Below are positions 62,237 through 64,000 of a DNA stretch of 64,000 bases, one piece after another. How positions within the stretch are numbered: the stretch's first letter is position 1; each line of letters opens with the position of its first letter. The notes below the pieces were generated by a model, which was not told the origin of the DNA, searched no databases, and was given only the letters and a program-made list of their open reading frames with translations. The stretch lies in NCBI RefSeq assembly GCF_900099675.1, contig NZ_FNDQ01000015.1:1-64000 (forward strand), read 5' to 3'. The position numbers and the translations under genes were made by a program. Source of the stretch: Myroides phaeus (GTDB taxonomy: Bacteria > Bacteroidota > Bacteroidia > Flavobacteriales > Flavobacteriaceae).

Positions 62237-63076
62237 TTAATCTGTGTAATCAAACATCTCTAAATAGCTTTTACGAAGTTTGTCTTTAGCTTTTATACGT
62301 TCAAATGCAGTCTTACTTACTTCTTTCCACTTTTCATCTTGTGACTCCTGATATAGCTTATAACTTGCTAATGCATAGTTCGCATTAAAATCATCAAGAT
62401 CATTAAACACTTCACTACAATGATCAAATGCATTAATTGCCTCTTGATACTGCTTGTCCATAGTAAAAAGAATTCCACGCATTAAAAAAACCTCACTTTT
62501 TCTTATGGTATCCCAAGTACCTTCCAACAAATACTTTTCCTCTGCAATTAAAAGATTGTTCAACCCATTTTTGACATCACCAATACTCGTAGCAGTTAAT
62601 CCCATTCCATAATAAGCATCTGGATCATTAGGAAAATCTTTAATTAGCTCTTCATATTTCTTACGAGCTAACCCAACATTACCAACTCTTACTGCTGCTT
62701 CAGCTAATGCTTGTTTAAAATCAGCGTTACTATTGGTAGCAAGACTATCCGCATAGTAATAATAATTCAACGCAGCTTGATGCTTATCTTGTTTCGTTAA
62801 AGATATCCCTGCATAAAAATAAGCATCACATAAACTTTTGTCTTCTTGTATAATATTAAAAAATATCTTACCAGCTGTATTCGCAAGACGTGGATAATTT
62901 AGTGCTTCAAATCCAGACTTGTAATAATCAATTAGTTTATTATTATCTGTTGGACATTCAAGTTTAACTAATGAAAAGTTATATTCTTTTTTTACTTTTT
63001 GAGCAAATAGCTGGTAACTTGTAAGTATCACTAAAAAAACGAATATATGCCTATTCCACTTATTCAAACTTAGCAT
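62237..63076 (-). CDS. periplasmic tetratricopeptide repeat protein
   Basis: A 279-residue secreted protein. A signal peptide (HIFVFLVILTSYQLFAQ) is followed by several TPR units, such as LCDAYFYAGISLTKQDKHQAALNYYYYADSLA, LAEAAVRVGNVGLARKKYEELIKDFPNDPDAYYGMGLTATSIGDVKNGL and LMRGILFTMDKQYQEAINAFDHCSEVF. TPRs bind other proteins; the partner is unknown. The ATG follows the def stop with no gap (TAAATG), so it is translationally coupled to def. Confidence 0.8.
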   Translation of the reverse strand: MLSLNKWNRHIFVFLVILTSYQLFAQKVKKEYNFSLVKLECPTDNNKLIDYYKSGFEALNYPRLANTAGKIFFNIIQEDKSLCDAYFYAGISLTKQDKHQAALNYYYYADSLATNSNADFKQALAEAAVRVGNVGLARKKYEELIKDFPNDPDAYYGMGLTATSIGDVKNGLNNLLIAEEKYLLEGTWDTIRKSEVFLMRGILFTMDKQYQEAINAFDHCSEVFNDLDDFNANYALASYKLYQESQDEKWKEVSKTAFERIKAKDKLRKSYLEMFDYTD

Positions 63077-63667
63077 TTAACGAGGATAAACAATTTCTCC
63101 TGTTGGAGAAGCATTATAATACTCTATTTCAGCTTGCTCTTCCATGCGATCAGTGAATAACACTCCATTCAAATGATCCATTTCATGTTGCATTATCACA
63201 GCTGTAAAACCTTCTACTACCTCTTGAAAATGAGTACCACTCATATCGTAATATGTTATTTGAATAGTTAAACTTCTATATACATCTCCATAAGCATCAG
63301 GAATTGACAAACATCCTTCTTCTCCTCTTCTTTTTATATTCGAAAACCAAACAATCTCAGGGTTAATAAAAAATTCAAAAGGGTTGTCTTTTTTATCCAT
63401 TCGTTGTGCTATAAATAAGCGTCTTGCAATTCCAACTTGAGGAGCTGCGATACCAACACCTGGTTTATTCTCATCACGTACCGTTTGATACATTCGCGAA
63501 ATTAGTAGTTTCAAATTTTCATCTTCTGGAATAAGTTCCTTACAATTCACTCGTAGAAGCTTTAAGTCCGACTCCTCTGTTGTCTGAAGTACACGCATTG
63601 GTTCTTCAATTATTCCACAGTTTATAATCTGTAATTCTGATTCACTAAGTTTTGTTCTATTTTGCAT
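63077..63667 (-). CDS. def: peptide deformylase
   Basis: A 196-residue metal enzyme that removes the formyl group from N-terminal Met of new proteins. All three deformylase motifs are present: GVGIAAPQVG (motif 1), EEGCLSIP with the metal Cys (motif 2) and QHEMDHLNGVLF with the HExxH pair (motif 3). The N-terminus is about 25 residues longer than the usual form. It is followed without a gap by the TPR gene. Confidence 0.9.
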   Translation of the reverse strand: MQNRTKLSESELQIINCGIIEEPMRVLQTTEESDLKLLRVNCKELIPEDENLKLLISRMYQTVRDENKPGVGIAAPQVGIARRLFIAQRMDKKDNPFEFFINPEIVWFSNIKRRGEEGCLSIPDAYGDVYRSLTIQITYYDMSGTHFQEVVEGFTAVIMQHEMDHLNGVLFTDRMEEQAEIEYYNASPTGEIVYPR

Positions 63668-63721
63668 AGCCTATTTTTTGAGAAAACAAAATTAGGAAAT
63701 ATATCACGCATGGATATAAAA

Positions 63722-63747
63722 AAAGCTCGAATAAAAATTCGAGCTTT
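63722..63747. terminator. terminator of the AsmA-like gene
   Basis: An 11-bp stem (63722-63732 with 63737-63747) with A and T flanks, just past the gene end at 63751. Confidence 0.8.
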
Positions 63748-63750
63748 AAT

Positions 63751-64000
63751 TTATGCAGCATTTTGTGGTATTTCTACCGTTTTATTTTCATTTTGATCCT
63801 CAGGTATTTCAGGTAGAGGATCATTTACTGATTTAATCTCATATCCCTCTTCTTCCTCATCTTCATCACTTTCTTGCCCTAATACCTCACTTGCCTTATA
63901 ACGGCCTAATTTAATATCAAAATCTTCAGCATTACCAGTAATCCTCATCGGAATACCTATTAGTCCCATAGGGGGTAAACCTAAGCGAAAACCAATATTC
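63751..64000 (-). CDS. C-terminal end of an AsmA-like protein (partial)
   Basis: The frame is open past 63969 to the edge of the window, so the N-terminal part lies outside. The visible C-terminus reads NIGFRLGLPPMGLIGIPMRI, then TGNAEDFDIKLGRYKASEVLG, then a very acidic tail (EDEEEEGYEIKS) ending NENKTVEIPQNAA. The GLPPMGLIGIP pattern is that of the AsmA-like C-terminal region of outer-membrane biogenesis proteins. This is a cautious assignment from about 80 residues. Confidence 0.6.
   Translation of the reverse strand, partial: NIGFRLGLPPMGLIGIPMRITGNAEDFDIKLGRYKASEVLGQESDEDEEEEGYEIKSVNDPLPEIPEDQNENKTVEIPQNAA

Overview
The window is a stretch of AT-rich chromosome from a member of the Bacteroidetes, almost certainly a Flavobacteriaceae species. 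The evidence is the gliding/type IX secretion pair porV and gldJ, a FixH-like lipoprotein with a TonB-dependent receptor, an E2 with one lipoyl domain, a DUF4295 gene after rpmB-rpmG, and many promoters with the Bacteroidetes TAnnTTTG -7 element. Gene content would fit Myroides or a close relative, but the genus cannot be proved from the sequence. Most of the window is housekeeping chromosome; no prophage, insertion sequence or CRISPR array was seen.

Layout: 1-8.2 kb holds pssA, putP, two MFS transporters around an AraC-type regulator and a CorC/HlyC membrane protein. 8.4-13.7 kb holds cdd, porV, gldJ and murF; the porU gene that I recall lying between porV and gldJ in Flavobacterium is absent. 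13.7-20 kb is a minus-strand block: an EEP-family enzyme, two rhomboid proteases, mutL, ribH and a TPR protein. 20.1-24 kb runs plus: recF, murB, a glycosyltransferase and an overlapping sigma factor. 24.1-29.7 kb runs minus: DUF721, a lipoprotein, ftsY, DUF4295, rpmG, rpmB, cinA, an HPt-like protein, an FAH-family enzyme and a DnaQ-like exonuclease. 29.8-36.7 kb holds a di-haem peroxidase, lipoproteins, a thioesterase, an AlkD-like protein, a divergent peroxiredoxin/HxlR pair and an ArsR/DUF6428 unit.

The most interesting region is 36.8-41.5 kb. An RtcB RNA ligase and a slipin-like SPFH protein lie on the minus strand, divergent from a WYL-domain regulator. Two non-coding stretches carry tRNA-like sequences that are not ordinary tRNA genes. 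RNA B (38314-38493), in the leader of rtcB, folds as a class II tRNA with about 105 nt inserted in the anticodon loop. RNA A (core 40063-40131), upstream of the slipin gene, contains the two halves of a tRNA in circularly permuted order, joined by AAAA between the acceptor strands and open at the anticodon loop. Both are broken exactly where anticodon nucleases cut and where RtcB-type ligases seal. Copies of TGCGCA sit between RNA A and the WYL gene. I infer an RNA-repair or damage-sensing locus that uses tRNA mimics as sensors, substrates or regulators.

41.5-45 kb is a copper-type uptake operon (small Cys protein, Met/His-rich lipoprotein, OprC-like receptor with CxxxM and HxM). 45.2-50.3 kb holds a thioesterase, a Dph6-like protein, an E2 acyltransferase, typA and rpsT, then six identical tandem tRNA-Glu genes. 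51-64 kb holds proS, a Gly/Tyr/Ser-rich lipoprotein, two outer-membrane proteins, rimO, a glycerophosphodiesterase, an SLC13 transporter, an MFS transporter, a TPR protein, def and the end of an AsmA-like gene cut by the window edge.
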